Shown here one piece after another: positions 56,424 to 64,000 of a stretch of DNA of 64,000 bases; position 1 is the stretch's first letter; each line of letters begins with the position of its first letter. The DNA is from an uncultured Clostridia bacterium (GTDB lineage Bacteria; Bacillota; Clostridia; Christensenellales; Aristaeellaceae). The notes under the pieces were generated by a model. The model was not told the origin of the DNA. It saw only the letters and a program-made list of their open reading frames with translations, and did no database searches. Where the stretch lies: contig CAMKNZ010000001.1 of the NCBI GenBank assembly GCA_946414315.1, positions 231,506 through 295,505 of the forward strand, in the 5' to 3' direction. Position numbers and translations under genes: made by a program.

Positions 56424-58832
56424 TCAGCCAACCTGTTTGGCGGTCAGCATACCCTTGATCTCGGATACGCCCTTGTATTTGGTAAATTCGCCGTCCTGTC
56501 CGAGCACCACCAGGGTGGGCGCCTGCTTCACGCCGTACTGGTTGGTCAGTTCGGGATTGTCCGTCGCGAGCACCTTCTTGAACAGGAATCCGGCCTTCTC
56601 CAGCATGCTGATCGCCAGCTTGCAGTTGGGGCAGGTTGCGCTCACAAACAGGATAGCGCGGCTCGTGCAGGTCTTGCATTCCTTCTCCGCCTGGGCTTCG
56701 GGCTGCGCGGCGGGTTCTGCCGCGGGAGCGCTCACCATCACCGGGCCGGAATGGGTCAGCCGGCTGTGGCCGATGTCATAGACCTTCCTGTCCTTGAATT
56801 CCTGCGCCTTGCCGTCGTTCCAGTTCTGAACGGGACGGTAGTAACCGGTGATCCGGCTGTAGACTTCCGTCTTCTGGCCGCAGTGCGGGCAGGTATACTG
56901 CTCGCCGGACAGATAGCCGTGATCCTTGCACACGGAATAGGTGGGGCTCATCGTGTAATAGGGCAGCTTATAGTTTTCCGCGATCTTGCGGACCAGGTTT
57001 GCAGCCGCTTTCCAGTCCGGCAGTTTCTCGCCCAGGAAGGCGTGGAACACGGTACCGGAGGTATAGAGGGTCTGCAGTTCGTCCTGCACGTCCAGCGCGG
57101 AGAAGATATCCTCGCTGTAGCCGACGGGCAGGTGGCTGGAGTTGGTATAGTAGGGCGTTCCGTTCATGTTCGCCGTGATGATGTCCGGATACTGTTCCTT
57201 GTCATGCTTGGCAAAACGGTAGGTCGTGGACTCGGCCGGCGTCGCTTCCAGGTTGTACAGGTCGCCGTACTGCTCCTGGTAGTCGCTCAGGCGCTCCCGC
57301 ATATGGTTGAGCACGTCCTTGGCAAACTGCTGCGCTTCCGGATCGGTCAGGTCTTTCCTCAGCCACTTGGCGTTCAGCGCGGCCTCGTTCATGCCCACCA
57401 GGCCGATGGTGCTGAAGTGGTTGCTGAAGGTGCCCAGATAGCGGCGGGTATAGGGATACAGGCCGCCTTCCAGGAGCTTGGTGATGACCGTACGCTTGGT
57501 CTTCAGGCTGCGGGCCGCGATGTCCATCAGGCGGTCCAGCTGGCGGTAGAAATCCTTCTCGTCGGCCGATTCATAGGCCAGGCGGGGCATATTGATCGTC
57601 ACGACGCCGATGGAGCCGGTGGATTCGCCGCTGCCGAAGAAGCCGCCGCTCTTTTTGCGCAGCTCCCGCAGGTCCAGGCGCAGGCGGCAGCACATGCTGC
57701 GCACGTCACTGGGCTCCATGTCGGAGTTGATGTAGTTGCTGAAGTAGGGAGTGCCGTACTTGGCGGTCATTTCGAACAGCAGGCGGTTGTTCTCCGTCTC
57801 GGACCAGTCGAAATTCCGGGTGATGGAATAGGTGGGAATCGGATACTGGAAGCCGCGGCCGTTGGCGTCGCCTTCGATCATGATTTCGATGAAGGCCTTG
57901 TTGACCATGTCCATTTCCTTCTGGCACTCGCCGTAGGTGAAGTCCATTTCCTTGCCGCCGATGATCGCCGGCAGGTTCTCCAGGTCCTTCGGGCAGGTCC
58001 AGTCCAGCGTGATGTTGGAGAAGGGCGCCTGGGTGCCCCAGCGGCTGGGCGTGTTCACGCCGTAGATGAAGCTCTGGATGCACTGTTTGACTTCTTTCTG
58101 GCTCAGGTTGTCGATCCGGACAAAGGGCGCCAGATAGGTATCAAAGCTGGAGAAGGCCTGGGCGCCGGCCCATTCGTTCTGCATGATGCCCAGGAAATTG
58201 ACCATCTGGTTGCACAGCGTGGACAGATGGCTGGCCGGAGAGCTGGTGATCTTGCCGGGAACGCCGCCGAGGCCTTCCTGGATCAGCTGCTTCAGGCTCC
58301 AACCGGCGCAGTAGCCGGTCAGCATGCTCAGGTCGTGGATATGGATCGCGGCGCTGCGGTGGGCCTCGGCGATCTCGTTGTCATAGATCTCGCTCAGCCA
58401 GTAGTTTGCCGTGATGGCGCCGGAGTTGGACAGGATCAGTCCGCCCACGGAATAGGTAACGGTGGAGTTTTCCTTCACCCGCCAGTCGTTGATGCGCAGA
58501 TAGTTGTCCACCAGGTCTTTATAATTCAGGAGCGCGGAATTGACGTTGCGGACTTTCTCACGCTGTTTGCGGTAGAGGATGTAGGCCTTGGCCACGTCGG
58601 AATAGCCGGCTTCGGACAGCACCTTTTCGACGCAGTCCTGGATGGTTTCCACCGCGATCTTATTGTCGCGGATCAGGGGTTCGTATTCCGCCGTAACCCG
58701 AAGGGCGAGCATATCGATCACGCTGGGATGGTACTGTTTCTCCAGCGCCTCAAACGCCTTGGTGATGGCTTTTGAGATTTTGCTGATCTCAAACTCGGTG
58801 ATTTTACCGTCTCTTTTGACAACCTGATACAT
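56424..58832 (-). CDS. nrdD: Class III (anaerobic) ribonucleoside-triphosphate reductase with a C-terminal thioredoxin-like domain
   Basis: From ATG 58832 (YQVVKRDGKITEFEISKI) the protein has 802 residues. It has an ATP-cone (about 1-95), the NrdD core, four zinc-binding cysteines in CKDHGYLSGEQYTCPHCG, and a glycyl-radical region RITGYYRPVQNWNDGKAQEFKDR (Gly near 677). An added domain of 85 residues (about 715-802) reads FVSATCPNCKLAISMLEKAG with a CPNC redox pair, like glutaredoxin or thioredoxin. Such a fusion supplies the reductant directly. Two NrdR boxes lie in its promoter. The activating NrdG is not in the window. Confidence 0.95.
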   Translation of the reverse strand: MYQVVKRDGKITEFEISKISKAITKAFEALEKQYHPSVIDMLALRVTAEYEPLIRDNKIAVETIQDCVEKVLSEAGYSDVAKAYILYRKQREKVRNVNSALLNYKDLVDNYLRINDWRVKENSTVTYSVGGLILSNSGAITANYWLSEIYDNEIAEAHRSAAIHIHDLSMLTGYCAGWSLKQLIQEGLGGVPGKITSSPASHLSTLCNQMVNFLGIMQNEWAGAQAFSSFDTYLAPFVRIDNLSQKEVKQCIQSFIYGVNTPSRWGTQAPFSNITLDWTCPKDLENLPAIIGGKEMDFTYGECQKEMDMVNKAFIEIMIEGDANGRGFQYPIPTYSITRNFDWSETENNRLLFEMTAKYGTPYFSNYINSDMEPSDVRSMCCRLRLDLRELRKKSGGFFGSGESTGSIGVVTINMPRLAYESADEKDFYRQLDRLMDIAARSLKTKRTVITKLLEGGLYPYTRRYLGTFSNHFSTIGLVGMNEAALNAKWLRKDLTDPEAQQFAKDVLNHMRERLSDYQEQYGDLYNLEATPAESTTYRFAKHDKEQYPDIITANMNGTPYYTNSSHLPVGYSEDIFSALDVQDELQTLYTSGTVFHAFLGEKLPDWKAAANLVRKIAENYKLPYYTMSPTYSVCKDHGYLSGEQYTCPHCGQKTEVYSRITGYYRPVQNWNDGKAQEFKDRKVYDIGHSRLTHSGPVMVSAPAAEPAAQPEAQAEKECKTCTSRAILFVSATCPNCKLAISMLEKAGFLFKKVLATDNPELTNQYGVKQAPTLVVLGQDGEFTKYKGVSEIKGMLTAKQVG

Positions 58833-58905
58833 ATTGATTTGCGCTCCTGTTTCCATAATTTTGAGTTTTCATGGGGCAGAACCGCCCCTGTCAACGTGCC
58901 TTGAT

Positions 58906-58976
58906 AATATATCATGGTCCCGTATGGAAGTCAATATGTTGTACGGTAAAAACGAAAAATAAACTATATATTGTGC
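58906..58976 (-). promoter_or_regulatory. Promoter of nrdD with two NrdR boxes
   Basis: Minus-strand TTGACT (58934-58929), 17 bases, TATATT (58911-58906). Two boxes close to the NrdR consensus acaCwAtATaTwGtgt lie at 58929-58944 (AGTCAATATGTTGTAC) and 58961-58976 (AAACTATATATTGTGC), 32 bases apart, the normal three helical turns. The first overlaps the -35. Confidence 0.87.
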
Positions 58977-59011
58977 ATATAACCCTTTTCGCTCTTTTGC
59001 TGTATGTAACC

Positions 59012-59040
59012 TTGTATGCAGAAAAAACGCGGTGTATACT
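59012..59040 (+). promoter_or_regulatory. Promoter of the AEC transporter gene
   Basis: TTGTAT (59012-59017), 17 bases, TATACT (59035-59040), about 25 bases before the start codon. Confidence 0.6.
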
Positions 59041-59065
59041 GGCGTTGTCAACAGGAGGGATGCCC

Positions 59066-59995
59066 ATGGTCAGCTTTTCCGTTACCTTCAGCAACGTGCT
59101 GCTGATGCTGCTGTATCTGCTGCCCGGTTTTTTGCTGTGTAAAAGTAAAAAGGTCAGGCCGGAGCACCTGAGCACCCCCAGTGTGATCCTGCTGTATGTA
59201 TGCGGGCCCGGTATGTTCCTGAACGCCCTGATCGACCTGGACGTTTCCCCGGAGCAGACCGCAAAGATGGGGCTTTTCATTCTCTTCTCCCTCCTGGGAG
59301 AAGCGCTGCTCATGCTTCTGATCCTGCTCCTGCTGGGCAAACGGCGGAAAGAGTTCCGCCTGCGTATGCTGTCCATCGCTTCCGTCATGGGCAATGTCGG
59401 TTTCTTCGGCATGCCCGTGGTCCGGGCGCTCTTTCCGGTCGCGCCGGAAGCCGCCGTTTATTCCTGCATGTTCAATATCTCCCTGAACCTGATCGCTTGG
59501 ACCGTGGGCGTCTTTACCCTGACCGGTGAAAAGAAATACATGTCGCTGCGGGCGGCCCTCCTGAATCCTTCCGTAATTGCCGCCGCACTCGGCTTCGTGC
59601 TGTATCAGTTCCGGGCCAATACCTGGCTGCCGGAGCTGCTCCGGGGCGGATTCAAAACCCTGGGCGCCATGTCCACCCCCCTGTGTATGCTGATCCTCGG
59701 TATCCGCCTGGCGACCATGGAACCGAAAAAGCTCTTCACCACGCCGCTGATCTGGCTGATCTCCGCCGGGAAGCTGTTGGTCTTCCCCCTGTTTTGCTGG
59801 GCGCTGACCCTTCCCTTCGGGCTGGATCCGGTGTTCAGGGGCAGCATCCTGATCATTGCCGCGACGCCCTGTGCCAGCATCCTGCTGAACCTGGCCGAGA
59901 TCCACCATAACGGACAGGAGATCGCCGCCAACTGCGCCCTGCTCTCCACCCTGCTCAGCGTGATCACGATTCCCCTGTTAAGCTTGCTCGTATAA
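59066..59995 (+). CDS. AEC family transporter (auxin efflux carrier type)
   Basis: From ATG 59066, six bases after AGGAGGG, the protein has 309 residues and about ten membrane helices. It shows the AEC pattern: LLYLLPGFLLCKSKKV, NVGFFGMPVVRALFP near 110-125, LGAMSTPLCMLILGIRLA near 210, and AATPCASILLNLAEIHHNGQEIAANCALLST at the end (key residues P, N and E). AEC carriers move malate, malonate and other organic acids. An ATG six bases earlier overlaps the ribosome site. Divergent from nrdD. Confidence 0.9.
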   Translation: MVSFSVTFSNVLLMLLYLLPGFLLCKSKKVRPEHLSTPSVILLYVCGPGMFLNALIDLDVSPEQTAKMGLFILFSLLGEALLMLLILLLLGKRRKEFRLRMLSIASVMGNVGFFGMPVVRALFPVAPEAAVYSCMFNISLNLIAWTVGVFTLTGEKKYMSLRAALLNPSVIAAALGFVLYQFRANTWLPELLRGGFKTLGAMSTPLCMLILGIRLATMEPKKLFTTPLIWLISAGKLLVFPLFCWALTLPFGLDPVFRGSILIIAATPCASILLNLAEIHHNGQEIAANCALLSTLLSVITIPLLSLLV

Positions 59996-60021
59996 AAACA
60001 GCCCGGCTTTCGCCGGACTGT
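59994..60021 (-). terminator. Terminator of the AraC-type regulator gene
   Basis: CCGGC/GCCGG stem with flanking CAG/CTG pairs, followed on the minus strand by TTTTTA. Confidence 0.65.
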
Positions 60022-60067
60022 GATATGATCTCATTTCTGATATCCTATTATAATTATGAATTATGAA

Positions 60068-60973
60068 TTAATAAGTGCCGTAAATTGCCCGGTACTGGGT
60101 CGGCGTGCAGCCTTTTTTCTCCCGGAAGACCCGATTGAACGTCGCTACGCTGCCAAATCCGCTGTCGATCGCCACATCCCGCATGGAGCGGTTGGTCCGG
60201 ATCAGCAGGTCCATTGCCACCTGCAGCCGTTTCTGGCACAGGTAATCCTTGAAGGAGTACCCTGTCTGCCGCTTGAAGGACCGGGAGAAATAGTACCGGC
60301 TGAAGCCCGCAAACTGAGCCACGTCTTCCAGCGAAAGCTCTTCCCGGTAATGATTGTTGATATAGGTCATCACCGCGGTAATCACTTCGGAATCCATGTT
60401 CCGCACGTTTTCCTCCGTCCGCGGCCGGATCCCGCTCAGGTACCGCTGTCCCAGGGTGGCATAGATCCTCAGGATGCTGCTGTAGCAGACCGTATTCCAC
60501 ATCAGGTCCTGCTTTTCATAGGCGTCCCTGGCCCGGAGAAGCAGTTCCCGGATCCGGACATGCGCGTCAGACCCGTCCCGGAGATGGAACGGTTTGTGGA
60601 AATACATGGCCATGGATTTGATATCCCGCATGGTCATGACCGCGTCAGGCTCAAACAGGAAAAGATACCGGCTGCTTCCCTCTTCCATGGACAGGGAATG
60701 CGGCGTGTCCGGCGGAACGATGAGTACTTCACCCTTCCGGACCTGATAGACCATGTCGTCCACAGTATAGGTGACCGCGCCTTCCATGGTCAGCAGGATT
60801 TCCACAGCGGAGTGATCGTGTGTCTCATACCGCCACGGTACATCCGAAAACCAAATGCGGATGGAGGAATTGTCCGGATAAGTGACGTACTCCCGCCGTC
60901 CCTGCAGAACCCGGAAGCCGTCCTCATAGCGTGCGGCTCGGGCTGTTCCTTCCCTGATTCCCATCTGTGACAC
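60068..60973 (-). CDS. AraC-family transcriptional regulator
   Basis: The 301-residue protein starts at GTG 60973, nine bases after AGGAGG (ATG three codons later is an alternative). It has an N-terminal cupin sensor (about 35-120, YETHDHSAVEILLTMEGAVTY and VPPDTPHSL) and a C-terminal double helix-turn-helix (about 200-301, LSLEDVAQFAGFSRYYFSRSFKRQTG, then MRDVAIDSGFGSVATFNRVFREKKG). Such regulators control sugar uptake in response to the sugar. The gene is 45 bases after the last permease gene on the same strand, so the regulator may be co-transcribed. Confidence 0.93.
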   Translation of the reverse strand: MSQMGIREGTARAARYEDGFRVLQGRREYVTYPDNSSIRIWFSDVPWRYETHDHSAVEILLTMEGAVTYTVDDMVYQVRKGEVLIVPPDTPHSLSMEEGSSRYLFLFEPDAVMTMRDIKSMAMYFHKPFHLRDGSDAHVRIRELLLRARDAYEKQDLMWNTVCYSSILRIYATLGQRYLSGIRPRTEENVRNMDSEVITAVMTYINNHYREELSLEDVAQFAGFSRYYFSRSFKRQTGYSFKDYLCQKRLQVAMDLLIRTNRSMRDVAIDSGFGSVATFNRVFREKKGCTPTQYRAIYGTY

Positions 60974-61018
60974 CGGGCTGCACCTCCTGACTAATGATTT
61001 CTTATCTGTAATCCGGGA

Positions 61019-61942
61019 TTAACCCTTCACGCTGCCCAGCGCCATACCGGTAACAAAGTATTTCTGCAGGAAGGGATAGACCACCAGGATCGGCACCGCG
61101 GAAACCACGGTGATCGCCGCGCGGACCGTGATCGGTGTGGTTTTCGATTTCTGCTGCGCGGCCAATGCTTCTGCCGTGGCGGCTGCCGCGTTGGAAGCCT
61201 GATTCTGTGTCGTAGCCAGCTTCATTTTCAGCAGATACTGCATGCTGTACAGATCCTTCTTGCTGCCGTTGTACAGATATGTGTCGAACCAGCTGTTCCA
61301 GGCACCAACAGCTACAAACAGAGCAACCGTCGCCATAACCGGCAGGCACAGCGGCAAGATTATCTGGAAATATGCCCTCAGGTCTCCTGCGCCGTCAATC
61401 TTGGCCGATTCGACCAACGCATCCGGCAGGCCGCCGATATAGGTCCGGATCACGATCATGTTGAAACAGGAGAACATCGACGGGATAATATAAACCCAGT
61501 ACGTGTTCTTGAGTCCCAGCGTTTTCGAGATCAGCAGATAGTTCGGGATCAGGCCGGCATTGATGTACATTGTGAACACCAGCACCAGGGTAATGAACTT
61601 CCGAAGAACATATTCTCTCCGGGACAGGGCATAAGCCAGCATCCCAGTCCAGAACAGGTTCAGAGCAGTGGTCAGAATCGTCTTGGAAAAAGAGATCCAG
61701 AAAGCCTGATAAATCGCCGGATCCTTCACCAGAGCATCATAGGAGTCCAGGCTCCACACCCGGGGCCAGAGGCCGATGCCACCCTTGACGGCGTCAAGGC
61801 CGTCATTGAAGGAATAGGCCACCGTGTTCAGTACCGGATACAGGGTAATAAAGCATAGAAGGATCAGGATGAGCGTGTTCACGATCGGGAATACCCGGTC
61901 CCGCTTGATCTTGTTTTTGGGTTTGATCGTAGCAGTCGTCAT
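61019..61942 (-). CDS. Carbohydrate ABC transporter permease (YtcP/LplC-like)
   Basis: The 307-residue protein has six membrane helices and the inner-membrane loop DALVESAKIDGAGDLRAYFQIILPLCLP (coupling motif E-A-x-x-x-D-G-A near 170). An insert of Ala/Gln-rich residues (TTQNQASNAAAATAEALAAQQKSK, about 250-273) lies between the last two helices and is unusual. It pairs with the next permease and a solute-binding lipoprotein. Class: CUT1 sugar importers, probably complex oligosaccharides. The ATPase is not in the window, as is typical. Confidence 0.9.
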   Translation of the reverse strand: MTTATIKPKNKIKRDRVFPIVNTLILILLCFITLYPVLNTVAYSFNDGLDAVKGGIGLWPRVWSLDSYDALVKDPAIYQAFWISFSKTILTTALNLFWTGMLAYALSRREYVLRKFITLVLVFTMYINAGLIPNYLLISKTLGLKNTYWVYIIPSMFSCFNMIVIRTYIGGLPDALVESAKIDGAGDLRAYFQIILPLCLPVMATVALFVAVGAWNSWFDTYLYNGSKKDLYSMQYLLKMKLATTQNQASNAAAATAEALAAQQKSKTTPITVRAAITVVSAVPILVVYPFLQKYFVTGMALGSVKG

Positions 61943-61955
61943 GGTATCACCTCCA

Positions 61956-62915
61956 TCAAATCAGCGTCTCTTCATCCAGGAGCTTGGCGATCCTGTTCGC
62001 GCCGAGCAGAAGGATGATACCAACGAGCGTCTTGAACATACCGGCCGCGACGCCGTACGCGTAATGCGGTCTGCTTCCGCCGAAGCTGTAGATCATGACG
62101 AACACATCGATCGTGTCCGAGTATTTCATGACCAGGCCGTTCCGCATCAGGTACTGCATTTCAAATCCGGCTTCCAGCAGGTGCCCGATGTTCATGATCA
62201 GCAGCACCATGAAAGTGGACTTGATGCCCGGCAGCGTCACGTGCAGGATCCGCTGGAAACGTCCCGCGCCGTCAATGGCCGCCGCCTCGTAGAGACTCGG
62301 GTCAATGGACGTCATGGCCGCGATATAAATGATCGTGCCCCAGCCGACTTCCTTCCAGACGTTGATCACACCAACCAGCCACCAGAAGTATTCTCCCTTG
62401 CCAAGAAAGAACACTGGCTCCTTCGCCAACCCCGTACCCAGCAGGAAATCGTTGATGGCGCCGTTGCTGGAAAAGATGTTCTGCGCCATGCTGACGACGA
62501 TAACCATGGACAGGAAGTGCGGCAGATACGTAACCGTCTGGACCGTGCGTTTGAACGTACGGTTGCGAACCTCATTCAGCAGGATGGCCAGCAGAACCGC
62601 GGACACCGTGCCGAACACCAGGTTGATCAGGCTCATAGCGAGCGTGTTCCGGATTGAAAGAAGAAAGTCGCTGTTGCTGAACAGCCATTTGAAATTGTCC
62701 AGTCCTACCCATGGACTGTTTGCAAAGCCTTTCTTGGTCGAATAATCCTGGAAGGCCGTCATCCATCCCCACAACGGGGCATAGTTGAACAGCAAAACAT
62801 ACAGCAGCATGGGAACGGACATGATAACCAGCTGCCACTGTCTTCCAAGCTTTGTAAAGAATCCAGGCTTCTTTACCGATCCTGCCGCATTCTTACCGAT
62901 TGCACGAGCGGTCAT
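61956..62915 (-). CDS. Carbohydrate ABC transporter permease (LplB/YteP-like)
   Basis: The 319-residue partner permease has the coupling loop EAAAIDGAGRFQRILHVTLPGI near 212-233 and the typical start WQLVIMSVPMLLYVLLFNYAPLWGWMTAFQDY. Gene order binding protein, LplB-like, LplC-like, AraC is common for CUT1 importers of plant polysaccharide fragments in Clostridia. The ATG follows AGAGGAGAAAG. Probably expressed with the binding protein upstream, which a hairpin separates. Confidence 0.92.
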   Translation of the reverse strand: MTARAIGKNAAGSVKKPGFFTKLGRQWQLVIMSVPMLLYVLLFNYAPLWGWMTAFQDYSTKKGFANSPWVGLDNFKWLFSNSDFLLSIRNTLAMSLINLVFGTVSAVLLAILLNEVRNRTFKRTVQTVTYLPHFLSMVIVVSMAQNIFSSNGAINDFLLGTGLAKEPVFFLGKGEYFWWLVGVINVWKEVGWGTIIYIAAMTSIDPSLYEAAAIDGAGRFQRILHVTLPGIKSTFMVLLIMNIGHLLEAGFEMQYLMRNGLVMKYSDTIDVFVMIYSFGGSRPHYAYGVAAGMFKTLVGIILLLGANRIAKLLDEETLI

Positions 62916-62938
62916 TTTCTCTTTCTCCTCTCAATAAA

Positions 62939-62972
62939 GCGAGGGGGGGAGAGATGAATCCCTCCCCCTCGC
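62939..62972 (-). terminator. Hairpin between the binding protein and permease genes
   Basis: GCGAGGGG (62939-62946) and CCCTCGC (62966-62972) with an internal GGGAG/CTCC extension form a GC-rich stem just after the binding-protein stop. It likely shields the binding-protein mRNA and lowers permease expression. Confidence 0.55.
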
Positions 62973-62986
62973 GTGGATACTGGGAA

Positions 62987-64000
62987 TTACTGATACCGTT
63001 CCGGATAGACCAGCTTCAGGATTTCTTCATGCATGAAGTTGGCATAGATGTCAGAGTAAGGAGCGATTTCAGCGGTGAACGCTGCCCAGTTGGCATCGAA
63101 GTCAGCCGGATCACCGGAGATGATCTTCGGCAGCCATTCAACCTGCAGCTGCAGCCACTTCTGATAGTCCACATCGATCGGTCCCTTGTCGATCTGCCAG
63201 GCTTCTCCGTAGGGAGCCAGCTCGATCGGGTCGCTGAACAGCTCTTCAATCGCGTTGATACCGAGCTTCTCATACAGGGCCTTGTCGTAGTCAGACAGGT
63301 TGGCATTGCGGATTTCGGGCTGGAGGTCAGGAGACCAGCTGTTGCCGTTGTCCATGGTACCGGCCTTCTTAGGCGCAGAGGTGAAGATGGCGTCGGCCTT
63401 GTTGGCACGGACCCACTCGCTGTCGGAGCGCTGCTGATACTGTTCGGCGGTCATGTTCATACGGCCGTTCTCATCGGTGTACCAGTCTTCGTCTTCAATA
63501 CCCCACTGGAGGGCGATCTGCCACTCGTCAGAGAGCAGGGTATCAATCAGCTGCACCAGGCGTTCCGGATCTTCAGCGGTCTTGGCGATACCGAAGCCGC
63601 GGTCCTTATTGATAACGCCGGCGTTGATGTAATGCTCGGAGAGATCCCAGTTTTCAGAGGGCAGCGCGATGCCTTCCAGGTCGCTTTCGGAATACATCAG
63701 CGGGATGGGCAGGAAGGTCTCGGCGTAGCGCTTCTCGTTCGTCAGGGAAGCGGTCGCAGAACCGAAGTCCCAAGCCTGATCGAACATGCCCAGCACGTGG
63801 CCGTTCGCCAGTTCGTTGGTGTACTGTTCAAAGTTCATAACGAAGGTGTCGGGGCTGATCAGGCCCTTGTGATATTCTTCGTTCAGCTTCTTGTAGTAGG
63901 GAACCGCATAGGCTTTGTCAACAAAGGTCCAGGTCGCGAATTCCGGATCATGAACATCAACGATGACTTCACCGTCGTTCGGGCGGCCCATCAGGTGCTG
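62987..64000 (-). CDS. Extracellular solute-binding protein (LplA-like), C-terminal part
   Basis: The 3' part of a binding-protein gene that continues past the right window edge; about 335 codons are visible. The reading frame includes FVMNFEQYTNELANGHVLGMFDQAWDF, LAPYGEAWQIDKG and NFMHEEILKLVYPERYQ at the end, the pattern of CUT1 lipoproteins of the YtcQ/LplA group with many aromatic residues for sugar stacking. Signal peptide and N-terminal lobe are outside the window. Ligand unknown; a plant or host oligosaccharide is likely. Confidence 0.88.
   Translation of the reverse strand, partial: QHLMGRPNDGEVIVDVHDPEFATWTFVDKAYAVPYYKKLNEEYHKGLISPDTFVMNFEQYTNELANGHVLGMFDQAWDFGSATASLTNEKRYAETFLPIPLMYSESDLEGIALPSENWDLSEHYINAGVINKDRGFGIAKTAEDPERLVQLIDTLLSDEWQIALQWGIEDEDWYTDENGRMNMTAEQYQQRSDSEWVRANKADAIFTSAPKKAGTMDNGNSWSPDLQPEIRNANLSDYDKALYEKLGINAIEELFSDPIELAPYGEAWQIDKGPIDVDYQKWLQLQVEWLPKIISGDPADFDANWAAFTAEIAPYSDIYANFMHEEILKLVYPERYQ

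Noticed and set aside
56247..58775. An 842-codon open frame on the plus strand opposite nrdD
   Set aside because: It is the antisense shadow of a highly conserved gene in GC-rich DNA; it has no ribosome site and no motif. The same applies to long frames opposite GH3 (378-2063), VanW (5856-7673), the LacI-sensor/EAL gene (16917-19283) and the GTPase (43057-45006).
1..64000. CRISPR array
   Set aside because: No series of equal direct repeats with unique spacers was seen; the short repeats at 35391-35471 are too few and too close.

Overview
The window looks like a chromosomal segment of an anaerobic, low-oxygen Clostridia-type member of the Bacillota. The evidence is Gram-positive style sigma-A promoters and T-tailed terminators, rpsB-tsf gene order, RNase J, YlbF, an Alu-less-looking SRP RNA, a DUF1846 protein, rubrerythrin, rubredoxin, an oxygen-sensitive class III ribonucleotide reductase and a GGGtGRT/NifU-like pair. 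The host DNA is visibly GC-rich and uses GC-ending codons. A gut or rumen relative of the Christensenellales is my guess only; nothing here fixes the species.

Layout. 0-5.6 kb: secreted GH3 glycosidase, two DUF308 membrane proteins around a MATE exporter, and a small secreted protein. 5.8-12.3 kb: tRNA-Leu, then a head-to-tail YlbF-MltG-U32-VanW operon and RNase J. 12.5-16.3 kb: glyA, SRP RNA, DUF1846 gene, and a QueT transporter with a possible preQ1-type leader. 16.4-20.3 kb: one very large gene joining a LacI-type sensor, a degenerate GGDEF, an intact EAL and a C-terminal beta-helix-like domain. 20.3-27.7 kb: SDR plus two tandem NAGPA-type glycosidases, the GGGtGRT/NifU-like pair, MTA/SAH nucleosidase, tsf and rpsB.

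28.4-40.0 kb: an integrated element of about 11.6 kb inserted in the 3' end of a rubrerythrin gene. It has a tyrosine integrase next to its right end and lower-GC genes. The last 71 bases of the target gene are duplicated at the far end with only synonymous changes, so the host protein is unchanged. Cargo includes an AAC(3)-type acetyltransferase, a secreted DUF6273 protein, an ArdC antirestriction protein, a serine recombinase, a Cro/CI-type switch with matched operators in two divergent promoters, a WYL regulator, and a five-gene block of unknown function. No relaxase, conjugation, capsid or replication gene was recognised, so the element is probably mobilised by others.

40-64 kb: a membrane EAL protein, a Tet(M)/EF-G-like GTPase fused to a NYN domain, rubredoxin and ThrH, a putative new glycoside hydrolase, DUF1858 protein, a MutS-like ATPase, YbaK, a third NAGPA-type protein with an Lgt-like protein, a YtrA-type GntR/ABC operon with its operator, Hsp20, thioredoxin reductase next to an NrdD that carries its own thioredoxin-like domain and is preceded by two NrdR boxes, an AEC transporter, and an AraC-regulated sugar ABC transporter cut off by the window edge.

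Functional links: thiol redox and deoxynucleotide supply (trxB-nrdD), oxidative stress (rubrerythrin, rubredoxin), c-di-GMP breakdown (two EAL proteins), envelope building and editing (MltG, VanW, NAGPA proteins, GH3, Lgt-like), and carbohydrate uptake.
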